A stretch of 64,000 nucleotides of DNA from Deltaproteobacteria bacterium (GCA_016178705.1 JACOST010000028.1:68951-132950), one strand, 5' to 3'; counted from the first letter of the stretch, positions 8,291 to 17,552 are shown. Notes: generated from the sequence alone by a model not told the origin. Numbers and translations: made by a program.

Positions 8291-8770
8291 TTACGGACCC
8301 TTGAGTGCCGCCGCTCTGGCTTGGCGATATTCTTCGTCAGAAATCACGCCCCGGTCGTGCAATGACTTCAACTCGTTGAGACGGGCCTCAAGCGCCGTGG
8401 ACGCGGCGTGCGCTGTAGCACCAACGGGTTGTAGCGTAATCTCCACCGGTTCCCGGAACGTCTTGACTCCGCGAAACGCGCGAAGGATTCCAACGGTAAA
8501 CACGTATCCGACAATTCGGCCGGCCGACACGCGCTCTTTGAGTTCGCCTTCCGCAGGGACGTATCCGTCCGCTTCGACGCGATAGTGGAAGGTCGACCTC
8601 TCCAACGACTTAGTGGGGGTGGTGAACAATACCGGACTGGTACCAATGGCCACGTCGTTGATTCGGACCAACGCCCCCGGTGGTGACGTACGCACGACGA
8701 CACTCTCCGTGCAGGCAGCGAGCAACACCGTGGCCAAAGTCGCAAACCATAGAGGACCAACGCCGCGCAT
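8291..8770 (-). CDS. PEGA-domain lipoprotein with C-terminal SHOCT motif
   Basis: A 159-residue lipoprotein. The N-terminal hydrophobic stretch ends in the lipobox LLAAC (Cys about residue 19). Residues 22-75 (VVVRTSPPGALVRINDVAIGTSP) match a PEGA carbohydrate- or surface-binding-like fold. The last 30 residues, LNELKSLHDRGVISDEEYRQ, form the SHOCT short C-terminal domain. It probably sits on the inner or outer membrane facing the periplasm; its role is unknown. It lies 54 bp upstream of the acyltransferase gene on the same strand, so the two may be co-transcribed. Confidence 0.8.
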   Translation of the reverse strand: MRGVGPLWFATLATVLLAACTESVVVRTSPPGALVRINDVAIGTSPVLFTTPTKSLERSTFHYRVEADGYVPAEGELKERVSAGRIVGYVFTVGILRAFRGVKTFREPVEITLQPVGATAHAASTALEARLNELKSLHDRGVISDEEYRQARAAALKGP

Positions 8771-8865
8771 TCGTCTCCCCCTTCTCTTGTGCGGGGAGAA
8801 CTATCACGGCCATTCAAGTCGCGACAAGCAAACCGCGAAAACGTCCTGAGCGCGACAATCGCGCA

Positions 8866-9975
8866 CTACACACCGAGCGACAGCACCGTACGTATCCCGC
8901 GACCGGCCTTCAGGTCATCCATCGCGATGTTGATGTCGGCGAGTGGGCGGCGGGCTGTTATCAGGGCTTCGAGATCGAGTCGGCCGGTCTGCCAGAGTGC
9001 GACCAGTCGCGGAATCTCGCGCAGCGAATTCGAGCTGCCGAGCGCGCAGCCGACCAGTTTCTTTTCGCTGACGACGAACAGCGCCGGCATCGCGATGGTG
9101 ACGGCGTCGTCGATCGGCGGCGCGCCAACGCAAACGGTCGTGCCGCCAGCGCGTGTGGCGGCTAGTCCGGCTTGAATCAAGGCGCCGCGACCGACCGCGT
9201 CGAAGGCGTAGTCGACGCCGACTACGGTGAGCTGCATCGTGCGCGTCATCACGTCTTCCGCCTTCGGATCGATCAGGTCGGTGGCGCCGAAACGAACCGC
9301 CGTTGCGCGTCGCTCGGCTACCGGATCGGAGGCGATGATGCGCGCCGCGCCCGCCAGCCGCGCGCCTTGCACGATCGAGAGGCCAATGCCACCGAGTCCC
9401 ATGACCAGCACCGTGGCGCCTTCTTCGACGCGCGCCGTGTTGAGCACCGCGCCGACTCCCGTCTGCACGGCGCAGCCGATGACGCAGGCGACATCGAGCG
9501 GCACCTCGGCGGGAATTTTCACCGCGCCGGTGGCTTGTGTGACGACATACTCGGCAAAGGCGCCCAGGCCGACGCCGCGGTAGACCGTCTCGCCGTCGAG
9601 CGCGAGACCGGTCGAGCCATCGGGGAACGTGTTGGTCTGAATCGCGCTCGCGTTGACGCACACCGTCGGTTCGCCGCGCACGCACCAGTAACACGTCCCG
9701 CACGGCGGACACGGAGTGAGGACCACGTGATCGCCGACGCGGAGGTCGACGACACCGGGACCAACCGCATCGACCTCGCCCGCAGCTTCGTGCCCGAGCA
9801 CGATCGGCAACGGGCTTGGGAACGTGCCGTCGACGATGCTGAGATCGGAATGGCACACGCCGCAGTGGCGGACGCGCACGCGCACCTGGCCGACACCGGG
9901 ATCACCGATGGTGATGTCGCGCACGCGCAGCGGCTGGCCGGGCGCTTCGAGCAGAGCCGCCTTCATCGCGCTCAC
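8866..9975 (-). CDS. Zinc-dependent alcohol dehydrogenase (MDR superfamily)
   Basis: A 369-residue medium-chain dehydrogenase. Catalytic zinc ligands appear in HCGVCHSDL and GHEAAGEV; the four structural-zinc cysteines are in CPPCGTCYWCVRGEPTVC; the NAD site is GLGGIGLS. The sequence resembles class III-type and mycobacterial AdhD-like enzymes that oxidise fatty or hydroxymethyl alcohols. The first start is GTG at 9975, overlapping the upstream amidohydrolase stop (GTGA); ATG at 9966 (MKAALLEAPG) is equally typical of the family. The overlap suggests the two are translated together. Confidence 0.88.
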   Translation of the reverse strand: MSAMKAALLEAPGQPLRVRDITIGDPGVGQVRVRVRHCGVCHSDLSIVDGTFPSPLPIVLGHEAAGEVDAVGPGVVDLRVGDHVVLTPCPPCGTCYWCVRGEPTVCVNASAIQTNTFPDGSTGLALDGETVYRGVGLGAFAEYVVTQATGAVKIPAEVPLDVACVIGCAVQTGVGAVLNTARVEEGATVLVMGLGGIGLSIVQGARLAGAARIIASDPVAERRATAVRFGATDLIDPKAEDVMTRTMQLTVVGVDYAFDAVGRGALIQAGLAATRAGGTTVCVGAPPIDDAVTIAMPALFVVSEKKLVGCALGSSNSLREIPRLVALWQTGRLDLEALITARRPLADINIAMDDLKAGRGIRTVLSLGV

Positions 9976-11045
9976 GCGGCGAGGCCGTAGAAGCAGCGAG
10001 CGTTGGCGCCGGCGATTTTAGCGCGCACTGTTTCACTGAGGTCGCGGCGCTCGCGTAGTGACTTGGTGCTGTTGGGCCAGGCGCCGTCCCAGTGCGGATA
10101 GTCGCTGGCGTACATGATGAAGTCGGGACCGAGGATGTCGGCGACGGCCGGGAGAATCGGCTCCTCCGGTTCGCAGCTCACCCAGACGTTGCCGCGTTCG
10201 ATGTACTCGCGCGGCTCGCGGCGCCAGCCGTTCGGAATCCAGTCGGCGCGTTTTTCGTAGTGCTCGTGCAAGCGGTCGATGAAGTACGGCACCCAGCCGA
10301 CACCGGCTTCGAGAAACGCGACCCGCAGCTTCGGGTGACGATCGAACACGCCGCCGGAGATCAGCGCCGTCATCGCCGTCATCTGATCGAACGGAAAACT
10401 CACGCAGTGGACTTGGATGTAGTTGTCGAAGCGGTCGACGCCGATCTTCGGCAGATGGATGCCGGGGGCGCCGTGCACGCCGAGCGGCATGTCGCAATCG
10501 ACAGCGGCGGCGTAGAGCGGATTGAGGTCGGGGTGATCGAGGTTGCGCGTCTTGAGCGCCGGCGGAATCATCGCGCAGACCAGGCCGAGCTTCTTCGCTT
10601 GGTGCAGAATGCGAACCGCGTCGTCGACGTACTCCGCCGGCAGCACGGCCACGCCGTAGAAGCGTCCGTTGCCGCGCCGGCACCAATCCGCGATCCATTC
10701 GTTGTAGAGCTCCGCGAATCCGCTGGCGATGGCGGGCGACTCGATGCTGGGCGCGCGCAGGCCGAAGCTCGGAAAGAACACCATGCGGTCGATGCCGTCA
10801 CGATCGGCATCGGCGAGCGTGCCTTCGGGCGTGAACGGGTTGATGCCCTCGGCCTTGCTGAGGCCGTGCTCGGGTGGACAGCCGGCGCCTGGTCCCTTGT
10901 CTTCAGGGTAGCGGCGGCCCTCGGTGCGAATCTCCGGGATCACTCCTTGATGCAGCGTGAACGAGTCCGGCCACCGCCGCAGACATTCGCGGCCTAGCTC
11001 GACCTCGACCACGTGCGCATCGGCATCGACGAATTCAACGCTCAT
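9972..11045 (-). CDS. Amidohydrolase family 2 protein (ACMSD-like TIM barrel)
   Basis: A 357-residue metal-dependent hydrolase or decarboxylase. It begins with DADAHVVE, the family form of the first metal motif, and has HGAPGIH in the middle and YASDYPHWDG near the C-terminus, where the Asp is the usual catalytic base. Relatives act on aromatic-ring cleavage products or decarboxylate aromatic acids. The ATG at 11045, preceded by GGAGGA, was preferred to a further upstream start. It is translationally coupled to the alcohol dehydrogenase, so the pair may process one catabolic intermediate (inference). Confidence 0.85.
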   Translation of the reverse strand: MSVEFVDADAHVVEVELGRECLRRWPDSFTLHQGVIPEIRTEGRRYPEDKGPGAGCPPEHGLSKAEGINPFTPEGTLADADRDGIDRMVFFPSFGLRAPSIESPAIASGFAELYNEWIADWCRRGNGRFYGVAVLPAEYVDDAVRILHQAKKLGLVCAMIPPALKTRNLDHPDLNPLYAAAVDCDMPLGVHGAPGIHLPKIGVDRFDNYIQVHCVSFPFDQMTAMTALISGGVFDRHPKLRVAFLEAGVGWVPYFIDRLHEHYEKRADWIPNGWRREPREYIERGNVWVSCEPEEPILPAVADILGPDFIMYASDYPHWDGAWPNSTKSLRERRDLSETVRAKIAGANARCFYGLAA

Positions 11046-11149
11046 GCTCTCTGTCCTCCGTCGCAGGTGTGCGATGGCTGCGAGTAACAACCCCGATGAG
11101 CGAGCGCAACTGGCGGATGTGTGGTTGGCTTCGAGGTACGCCGAGAATT

Positions 11150-11228
11150 GTCATCCTGAGCCCAGCGAAGGATCTCTCTGTAGCCGCGCGGCAGGAAGAG
11201 AGATTCTTCGCTTTCGGCCCAGAATGAC
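11150..11228. repeat. GTCATCCTGAGC inverted repeat
   Basis: A 79-bp element opening with GTCATCCTGAGCCCAGCGAAGG and closing with a partly complementary TTCTTCGCTTTCGGCCCAGAATGAC. It is the kind of repeat found between genes in many environmental genomes. It sits in the 437-bp gap between the divergent amidohydrolase and acyl-CoA dehydrogenase genes; apart from this and the next repeat, I see nothing else in that gap. Confidence 0.75.
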
Positions 11229-11314
11229 CTGACTGGGTTGATTGGTCGTTCCCAAGCTGACCCATCACCAGGGCGGGGCAGGGGCTTTGCACAAAAACCC
11301 ACAACAGTGGGTCC

Positions 11315-11388
11315 GTCATACCGGCGAAAGCCGGTATCCAGGCGGGGCGTTGGGTGCGATCCTGGATTCCGGCTTTCGCCGGAATGAC
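11315..11388. repeat. REP-like inverted repeat (GTCATACCGGCGAAAGCC type)
   Basis: Second copy of the inverted repeat seen at 239-312. Its ends GTCATACCGGCGAAAGCCGG and CCGGCTTTCGCCGGAATGAC are complementary, and the core CCAGGCGGGGCGTTGGGTGCGAT is slightly different from the first copy. It lies just before the third acyl-CoA dehydrogenase gene. Confidence 0.85.
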
Positions 11389-11482
11389 GAGTGGGGAGGC
11401 CGCTCCACCCTTGCGCAAAGCCCGGGGCGCAGAAGACGCGGCGCCGCCCGTCGTGGTACATCTCTCCGCCACGGAGGTGGCG

Positions 11483-12727
11483 ATGGACTTCAACATTCCG
11501 GCGGACATTCAGAAGAAGCTGGCCGAACTCGACGACTTCATCGCGCGGGAGATCAAACCGCTCGAACGCGAGCACATGCAGTTCTTCGATCATCGCCGCG
11601 AGCACGCGCGCACGGACTGGGATCACGGTGGCCAGCCGCGCAAGGAATGGGAGGCGCTGCTCGCCGAGATGCGCCGGCGCGCCGACGCCGCGGGGCATCT
11701 GCGCTACGCGCTGCCACCGGAACTCGGCGGGCAGGGCGCGTCGAACTTGGCCATGGCGATCGTGCGCGAGCATCTCGCTGCAAAGGGCTTGGGGCTGCAC
11801 AACGACCTGCAGAACGAATCGTCGATCGTCGGTAACTTTCCGGTCGTTCACATGATGCGCGAGTTCGGTACGCCGGAACAGAAGAAGGAATTTCTTCCCG
11901 GCTTGATCACCGGTACCCATCGCTTGGGGTTTGGACTGACCGAACCGGATCACGGCAGCGACGCGACGTGGTTGGAGACCACGGCCGTACGCGACGGCAG
12001 CGACTGGATCATCAATGGCCAGAAGCGTTTCAATTCGGGCCTGCACAGCGCCAACTACGATATGATTTTCGCCCGCACTTCGGGAAAGCCCGGCGACGGC
12101 GACGGCATCACGTGCTTCATCGTCCCGACCAACACACCCGGCTTCAGCGTCGACTTCATGTGGTGGACCTTCAACATGCCGAGCGACCACGCCGAGGTCA
12201 CGCTGACCAACGTGCGGGTGCCGCAGCGCGCGATCTTCGGCGAAGAGGGCAAGGGACTCGCCCTCGCGCAGCACTTCGTGCACGAGAATCGTATCCGCCA
12301 AGCGGCGTCGGGTGTCGGCGCGGCGCAGTACTGCATCAACGAAAGCGTCGCCTACGCCAAGCAACGCATCGTCTTCGGCAAACCGCTGTGGCTGAACCAG
12401 GCGATTCAGTTCCCGCTCGCCGAGTTGCAGACCGAGTGCGAGATGGTCCGCACCCTCGTTTACAAGACCGCCTGGCAACTCGATCAGCAGCATCGCATGG
12501 ACGTCACCGACAAGGTCTCGATGTGCAACTATCGCGCGAACCGGCTCGTCTGCGACGCCGCCGACACCGCGATCCAAGTGCACGGCGGCATCGGCTACAC
12601 CCGCCACAAGCCGTTCGAGCACATCTATCGCCACCACCGCCGTTACCGCATCACTGAAGGTTCGGACGAAATTCAGATTCGTCGCGTCGCCGGTATCATG
12701 TTCGGCCGGCAAGCGAAGCGTGCGTGA
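11483..12727 (+). CDS. Acyl-CoA dehydrogenase (long form)
   Basis: A 414-residue acyl-CoA dehydrogenase. FAD/substrate motifs are GLTEPDHGSDATWLETTA and, at the C-terminus, QVHGGIGYTRHKPFEHIYRHHR followed by ITEGSDEIQIRRVAG, which keeps the TEG(S/T)xEIQ catalytic Glu. It resembles the ACAD10/11-like group that acts on 4-hydroxy or branched acyl chains. ATG 11483 is preceded by GGAGG; the longer frame upstream only reads through the REP element. The dienelactone-hydrolase-like gene follows 22 bp later, so they are likely co-transcribed. Confidence 0.92.
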   Translation: MDFNIPADIQKKLAELDDFIAREIKPLEREHMQFFDHRREHARTDWDHGGQPRKEWEALLAEMRRRADAAGHLRYALPPELGGQGASNLAMAIVREHLAAKGLGLHNDLQNESSIVGNFPVVHMMREFGTPEQKKEFLPGLITGTHRLGFGLTEPDHGSDATWLETTAVRDGSDWIINGQKRFNSGLHSANYDMIFARTSGKPGDGDGITCFIVPTNTPGFSVDFMWWTFNMPSDHAEVTLTNVRVPQRAIFGEEGKGLALAQHFVHENRIRQAASGVGAAQYCINESVAYAKQRIVFGKPLWLNQAIQFPLAELQTECEMVRTLVYKTAWQLDQQHRMDVTDKVSMCNYRANRLVCDAADTAIQVHGGIGYTRHKPFEHIYRHHRRYRITEGSDEIQIRRVAGIMFGRQAKRA

Positions 12728-12749
12728 CGCGCGGACGGAGAATGAAGCG

Positions 12750-13565
12750 ATGACTGAGAGACGACGAATCGGCGCACTGCCAACTGGCTATCCGCGAATG
12801 TTGCCGCCAGCGGATACCGCTATCCACACCGACGCGAGCGGTCTCGTCGCGGGTGCGGTTTGGATTCCTGTCGGCGACGGTGAACTACCGGCGTATCGCG
12901 CGATGTCGGCGGGCGGCGGACCGCATCCCATTCTCTTGGTCGTGCAGGAAGTGTTTGGCGTCGACGAGTACCTGCAGGACGTTTGTCGGCGCGCGGCGCG
13001 CGAAGGATTCCTCGCCATCGCGCCCGAATTGTATGCGCGTCAAGGGAAGCCGGGTGAGGTGACGAGCCGCGAGGATCTCTTCAGGATCGTGCTGTCGGTA
13101 GCCGACGCGCAGGTGCTCGCTGATCTTGATGCGTGCGTGGAATGGGCACAGCGGAGCGGCGACGGCGATGCCGCGCGAGTGGGGATTGCCGGCTTCTGCT
13201 GGGGCGGACGGATCGTGTGGTTGTACGCGACTCACGCTCGAACGTTGAAGGCGGGCGTTGCGTGGTACGGGCGCTTGGTCGGTGACACTGATCCGCTGCA
13301 CGCGAAACATCCGCTCGACGTGGCCGATGCGCTCCATGCGCCGGTGCTTGGCCTCTACGGCGGCGAAGACCAAGGCATCCCACTCGACACCGTCGATCAG
13401 ATGAAAGCGAAACTCGCCGTGGCGAACAGCGCGTCGGAATTCGTGGTCTACGAAGGTGCCCCGCACGCGTTTCACGCCGACTACCGGCCGAGCTACAAAC
13501 CGGACGCTGCGGCCGACGGCTGGTCGCGCATGCTCGCCTGGCTACGCCGCCACGGCGCAGCGTGA
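12750..13565 (+). CDS. Dienelactone hydrolase family protein
   Basis: A 271-residue alpha/beta hydrolase. The Cys-type nucleophile elbow GFCWGG, the acid region YGGEDQGIPLD and the catalytic His in PHAFHADYRPSY are those of dienelactone hydrolases, which open enol-lactones in aromatic degradation or hydrolyse other esters. An extended N-terminal segment of about 40 residues precedes the core. ATG 12750 with GGAG upstream is preferred to GTG 12720, which would overlap the preceding acyl-CoA dehydrogenase by 8 bp. The actual substrate is unknown. Confidence 0.85.
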   Translation: MTERRRIGALPTGYPRMLPPADTAIHTDASGLVAGAVWIPVGDGELPAYRAMSAGGGPHPILLVVQEVFGVDEYLQDVCRRAAREGFLAIAPELYARQGKPGEVTSREDLFRIVLSVADAQVLADLDACVEWAQRSGDGDAARVGIAGFCWGGRIVWLYATHARTLKAGVAWYGRLVGDTDPLHAKHPLDVADALHAPVLGLYGGEDQGIPLDTVDQMKAKLAVANSASEFVVYEGAPHAFHADYRPSYKPDAAADGWSRMLAWLRRHGAA

Positions 13566-13597
13566 CCGCCACGTTGGGCGCGTGCTAAGAGCCGCGT

Positions 13598-14461
13598 GTG
13601 GGGAGGAAGATCGTTTCTCTGACCGATCCGACAGATCGGACCGATCCGACCGATCTGTCCGATGACTACCCCGTGTCGCGCGAGCGAGTCGATGAATTTC
13701 AGCTCAAGGGACACACCATCTTGCGGGCGGTGGCGGCGCCGCACGAAGTGGCGGCGTACCGGCCGGCGATCGAGGCCGCCGCGTTGCAACACAAGCGGGA
13801 GACGCGGCCGATCGCAGAGCGCGACACTTACGGCAAGGCGTTTCTCCAAGTCACGAATCTGTGGCGCGTGGATGAATCGGTGCGCCGCTTCGTCCACGCC
13901 CGCCGCTTCGCCAAGATCGCGGCCGAGCTGCTGGGCGTCGACGGCGTCCGCCTGTATCACGACCAGGCGCTGTTCAAGGAGCCACACGGCGGACGGACTC
14001 CGTGGCATCAGGATCAGTACTACTGGCCGTTCGACACCGATCAGACCATCACGATGTGGATGCCGCTCGTCGATGTCCCGATCGAAATCGGCAGCATGAC
14101 CTTCGCGTCCGGCAGCTTTCGCTTCGGCTACCTCGGCAGCTACGCGATCTCGGATGAGTCGGAGGCCGCCTTCGAAAAAATGATCGCCGAGCACGCGCTG
14201 CCGATCGAGACGCACGGAGCCGCGGCCGCCGGCGATGCGACCTTCCATCGCGGATGGACGTTGCACAGCGCCGCGAGTAATCCCACCGACGTGATGCGCT
14301 CGGTCATGACGGTGATCTATTTCGCCGACGGCATGCGCGTGGCCGAACCGCAAACGCCGGGGCAGCAATTCGATCTGCACATCTGGCTGCCGGGCCTGAA
14401 ACCTGGAGACATCGCCGCCAGTCCGATCAATCCGCTGCTGTATCGATCAACCGGCCCGTAG
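13598..14461 (+). CDS. Phytanoyl-CoA dioxygenase (PhyH) family protein
   Basis: A Fe(II)/2-oxoglutarate-dependent oxygenase of up to 287 residues. The iron ligands are visible as the HxD in TPWHQDQYYWP and the distal His in FHRGWTLHSAASN. PhyH enzymes hydroxylate branched acyl-CoAs or small natural products. The start is uncertain: GTG 13598 forces translation through a GACCGATCC repeat (DPTDRTDPTDLSD), whereas GTG 13673 (SRERVDEFQLKG) begins where the conserved fold begins and is more plausible. No clear ribosome site supports either. It fits the lipid-catabolic neighbourhood. Confidence 0.82.
   Translation: MGRKIVSLTDPTDRTDPTDLSDDYPVSRERVDEFQLKGHTILRAVAAPHEVAAYRPAIEAAALQHKRETRPIAERDTYGKAFLQVTNLWRVDESVRRFVHARRFAKIAAELLGVDGVRLYHDQALFKEPHGGRTPWHQDQYYWPFDTDQTITMWMPLVDVPIEIGSMTFASGSFRFGYLGSYAISDESEAAFEKMIAEHALPIETHGAAAAGDATFHRGWTLHSAASNPTDVMRSVMTVIYFADGMRVAEPQTPGQQFDLHIWLPGLKPGDIAASPINPLLYRSTGP
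13617..13663. repeat. GACCGATCC/CAGATCGG low-complexity repeat
   Basis: A 47-bp run of GATCCGAC-type units (CCGATCCGACAGATCGGACC and its partial reverse complement) at the 5' end of the PhyH gene. It can fold on itself and, if translated, gives a D-P-T-D repeat. It looks like an intergenic repeat rather than part of the enzyme. Confidence 0.6.
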
Positions 14462-14487
14462 ATCGGGCGATTGCGCGTGGTTCTCGC

Positions 14488-15612
14488 ATGAGGGTGGCAA
14501 CCAATGGCCCGTTCCTGTCGGGCAGTGCGGATCGCTTTGATGAGTGGTTTCATCTTCCGATTGACTTCGTATCGCCTGATCCGCGCGTCGCCGTGCGCCG
14601 CGCCCGCCCTACGGAGTTCGAGCGCATCTATGATGCGGTCGACGAGGCGTTCGCCACGAAGCGCCCTCGAGCGTGGTACGATTGGCTGTACCGGCGCAAC
14701 CCGCATGGAGTGGCGCGCTGTTGGGTTGTGGTCGAAGAAGCCACGGGTCGGCTGGTCGCCACTCAGGCCGGTTGTCCCTGGCCGCTCGCGTCCGGATCCC
14801 GACCTGTCGCGGCGATCCTCAGTGCCGACTGGGTGATCGCCCCGGATTGGCGAGGGCGAGGAATCAACGAAGTGCGCCGCGAAGCGCGCAACGCGCATCC
14901 ATGGGACTACGCGAGTGTTCGCATCGGGTGGCCCAATGCGCGGTCGGGGACCGCGACGAGTCGCAGCAGCTTTGGAGACCAAGTACACGGTCCGATTCCG
15001 CGAGCGGTGTTCCTCCTCCGTCCGGCGGAGTATCTACGCCGCCGCGGCTGGCCGCGGCGGCTCTCGGCGGTGGCGGGTCGCATCACCGATGCGACGTTGG
15101 CTACCTGGACGGCGCTCCGTCTCGATCGCCAGTTCGACGGCACGATCGAGCCGATTCAACAATTCGATTCGGGATACGACGCGGTGACCGAGCGCTGCAT
15201 GCGTTGGGAAAAATACTGGTTGCCGCATGATGCGGCGTTCTTGAACTGGCGCTACTTCGCCCATCCCGTGTTCGAATACCGCGCGTGTGCTGCGATCGTC
15301 GATGGTGCAGTGGTCGGCTACTGCGTCGTGCAGGTCGGTGGCGAGCGGGCGTGGTTGGCGGAACTGGCCGCGCCGTCGGCGCGGGTCGCCGCTGCGTTCA
15401 TGCGTTGGGCCATTGCCATCGCGCGCGAGGCCGATTGCACGAATTTTGCGGTCTATGCCCCGCCACGTTGGCGGCATTGGCAAGTGCTCCGTCGCGCGGG
15501 GTTTGCGCGAGTGTCCTCGAATCTCTTCATGTCGTTGTTCGCAAGCCAGGAACCCGACTGCCAAGAACTCGATGGTTGGCAATTTCTCGCGGGCGACATC
15601 GATGGTTTGTAG
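14488..15612 (+). CDS. GNAT-family N-acetyltransferase-like protein
   Basis: A 374-residue protein with two GNAT-like halves. The first (about residues 35-170) holds an acetyl-CoA-site-like DWVIAPDWRGRGINEVRREAR; the second includes AAFLNWRYFAHPVFEYRACA and GFARVSSNLFMSLF, a layout seen in double-GNAT proteins of surface-glycan or peptide-modification loci. It probably transfers an acyl group to an amine, but the substrate cannot be read. It follows PhyH by 26 bp on the same strand and may be co-transcribed. Confidence 0.75.
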   Translation: MRVATNGPFLSGSADRFDEWFHLPIDFVSPDPRVAVRRARPTEFERIYDAVDEAFATKRPRAWYDWLYRRNPHGVARCWVVVEEATGRLVATQAGCPWPLASGSRPVAAILSADWVIAPDWRGRGINEVRREARNAHPWDYASVRIGWPNARSGTATSRSSFGDQVHGPIPRAVFLLRPAEYLRRRGWPRRLSAVAGRITDATLATWTALRLDRQFDGTIEPIQQFDSGYDAVTERCMRWEKYWLPHDAAFLNWRYFAHPVFEYRACAAIVDGAVVGYCVVQVGGERAWLAELAAPSARVAAAFMRWAIAIAREADCTNFAVYAPPRWRHWQVLRRAGFARVSSNLFMSLFASQEPDCQELDGWQFLAGDIDGL

Positions 15613-15639
15613 TGCAGGCCGTTGCAGAAGCGAAAAAAA

Positions 15640-15664
15640 GGGGCGACGCATGCGTCGCCCCTAC
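15640..15664. repeat. GGGGCGACGCATGCGTCGCCCC palindrome, short copy
   Basis: A 25-bp palindromic short form of the 5778-type element, ending CCTAC, in the gap between the convergent GNAT and aldehyde oxidoreductase genes. It could form a strong hairpin, but no T-run follows. Confidence 0.85.
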
Positions 15665-15690
15665 ACGAACCAAAGGATGTGAGAGGCGGG

Positions 15691-17394
15691 TTAACCCACC
15701 GCTCTCATCTGGCGCAGCTCGTCGGAGATCGGCATGCGCTCGAACACGCGCATGATCTCTTCCTTCGATGAGGCAAAGACGGCACCGTTCGATGGCACCG
15801 CTTCGGTGCGCATCCATGCGGGCAGATCGTTGTCCTCCGGGCCGAATCCCGCGCGGCGGTTGAACTCCCACTCGTCCTGCATACAGTGCCAACCGATGTC
15901 GGCCGTCTGTTCGAAGGTCAGCGAGCCGCCGTACATGCAATTGAATAGCGTCCGAATGTCCTCGATGGTTGGCTGCTGAAATTGGCAGAAGCCGCTCGAA
16001 TCGCACAACGCGTTGATGAGCTGCGACTCCTGCGAGGCCTTGGCGCCGTCTGCCACTGGCATGACAATCAGACCGGCGGTGTGATCCGCGCCCATCGCGC
16101 TAGTGGCGTAGGTGATACCGGTGGCGTTGAGCGTGCGCGGCTCCCACGCCGGGACGCCTTGCCCGCGAATCGCCGGGACGCGCGCGGCGTTGAAGCGCTT
16201 GCCAACGGCGACCACGCCGCGGCCGATGGTCTCGGCCAGCGGATCGCCCTTGTCGACTTTGTCGAGCAGCGCAATCGCCCCGTCGGCATCGCCGAACTTG
16301 AGCGCGCCGCAGTCCATTGCCAGGCCGATTGCGCCACCGGTCTCGATTGTGTCGAGGCCCAACTCGTCGCACAGGCGGTCCATTTGAGCGACCTTGTCGA
16401 TATCGCCGATGCCGCAGTTCGAGCCACAGAGGGCGAGGGTTTCGAATTCGAGTGCCGAGGTCACGTACTTGCCGTCGGCGTCGTGCACGATATTGGAGCA
16501 CTTGACGATGCAACCGGTCATGCAGTGATGCATGCTGCCGCCTCGGCTGGCGAAGTTGGCGACGATCTTCGCACCGTCAAGGGCGTCGGCGCCTTCGAAC
16601 TGCATCTCGCGCCGGTTGCGCGTGGGGAAGGTGCTCATCATGTTGGCGAGCGGCACGGTGGTCGAGGTGCCGAACTGGAACAACTGCGCGCCGGCTAGGT
16701 ATTCCTTGCTGAGGTTGGCGATGTAGGTCTTGAACGTTGCGGTATCCTGCGCGAGCCGCGCCTTGGTCCCCTCGTCGTCGACGGCAATGGCCTTCAACCC
16801 TTTGGCGCCCATCGCGGCACCGAGGCCGCCGCGCGCGGCATGACGTGCCGGATGGCGATGTCCTTCGTCGGTAAAGGCGACGCTGGCACCCGACAGACCG
16901 AGCTCGCCCGCCGGCCCGCACATGATGAAGGCGGCGCGGTTCGAAAACTGCGCGCCGAGCTTCTCCGACGCGGCGTAGGTGCGCAGCCCCTTCAACTCGG
17001 GGCACTCGCGCAGGGTGACGCCGTCTTTGTTGATCGCTACAAGATAGCGCTTCGATGCATCCTTCGCCTTGCCCTCGACGATGATCGCGCGATAGCCGAG
17101 ACGCATCAGCTTCTGGCCGGCCTGGCCGCCGGAGTTCGCTTCCTTGATGCCACCGGTCAGCGGGCTCTTCGCGCCCACGCTCATGCGGCCGGAGGTCGGA
17201 GCCACTGATCCGGACAATACGCCGGGCGCGATGATCACTTTGTTGGCTGGTCCGAGCGGATCACACTTCGGGTCGACTTCCTTGAGCAGGATCTTCGCCG
17301 ATAAGGCGCGACCACCAAGGAAGGTCCACTCGTCAGGGAAGGGCTCGTCCTTCGCGGTCAGGTCGGTCAGATTCACGCGCAGCATCTTGTCCAT
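15691..17394 (-). CDS. Aldehyde:ferredoxin oxidoreductase family (tungsten/tungstopterin) protein
   Basis: A 567-residue member of the AOR family, which oxidises aldehydes to acids (or runs in reverse) with a bis-tungstopterin and a [4Fe-4S] cluster. The N-terminal domain contains FLGGRALSAKILL and APTSGRMSVGAKSPLTGG, which wrap the cofactor. Cluster ligands are Cys291, Cys295 and Cys299 in HHCMTGCIVKCSN plus Cys470 in SSGFCQF; the spacing is CX3CX3C rather than the CX2CX3C of archaeal enzymes. The last ~70 residues are polar and lack a known motif. ATG 17394 has GGAGG upstream. No ferredoxin gene adjoins it. Confidence 0.88.
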   Translation of the reverse strand: MDKMLRVNLTDLTAKDEPFPDEWTFLGGRALSAKILLKEVDPKCDPLGPANKVIIAPGVLSGSVAPTSGRMSVGAKSPLTGGIKEANSGGQAGQKLMRLGYRAIIVEGKAKDASKRYLVAINKDGVTLRECPELKGLRTYAASEKLGAQFSNRAAFIMCGPAGELGLSGASVAFTDEGHRHPARHAARGGLGAAMGAKGLKAIAVDDEGTKARLAQDTATFKTYIANLSKEYLAGAQLFQFGTSTTVPLANMMSTFPTRNRREMQFEGADALDGAKIVANFASRGGSMHHCMTGCIVKCSNIVHDADGKYVTSALEFETLALCGSNCGIGDIDKVAQMDRLCDELGLDTIETGGAIGLAMDCGALKFGDADGAIALLDKVDKGDPLAETIGRGVVAVGKRFNAARVPAIRGQGVPAWEPRTLNATGITYATSAMGADHTAGLIVMPVADGAKASQESQLINALCDSSGFCQFQQPTIEDIRTLFNCMYGGSLTFEQTADIGWHCMQDEWEFNRRAGFGPEDNDLPAWMRTEAVPSNGAVFASSKEEIMRVFERMPISDELRQMRAVG

Positions 17395-17552
17395 GGGTTC
17401 AGCCTCCGTGACGACCATCGTTAGCATGGTGGTGCATCGAAAGGGAAGGCACTCGTTCGAGCGGTAGTGGGGTCAGTTTGAAATTGGAACTGCGGCCCAT
17501 TTTCTAGTGTCGTGTCTCGTCAATGTCAGTGATAAGCGGTCTTTTCTGAAGC

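Noticed and set aside
13598-13672. A structured N-terminal domain of the PhyH protein made of DPTD repeats
   Set aside because: The sequence is a palindromic intergenic repeat, and the conserved enzyme begins after it, so translation of this stretch is doubtful.
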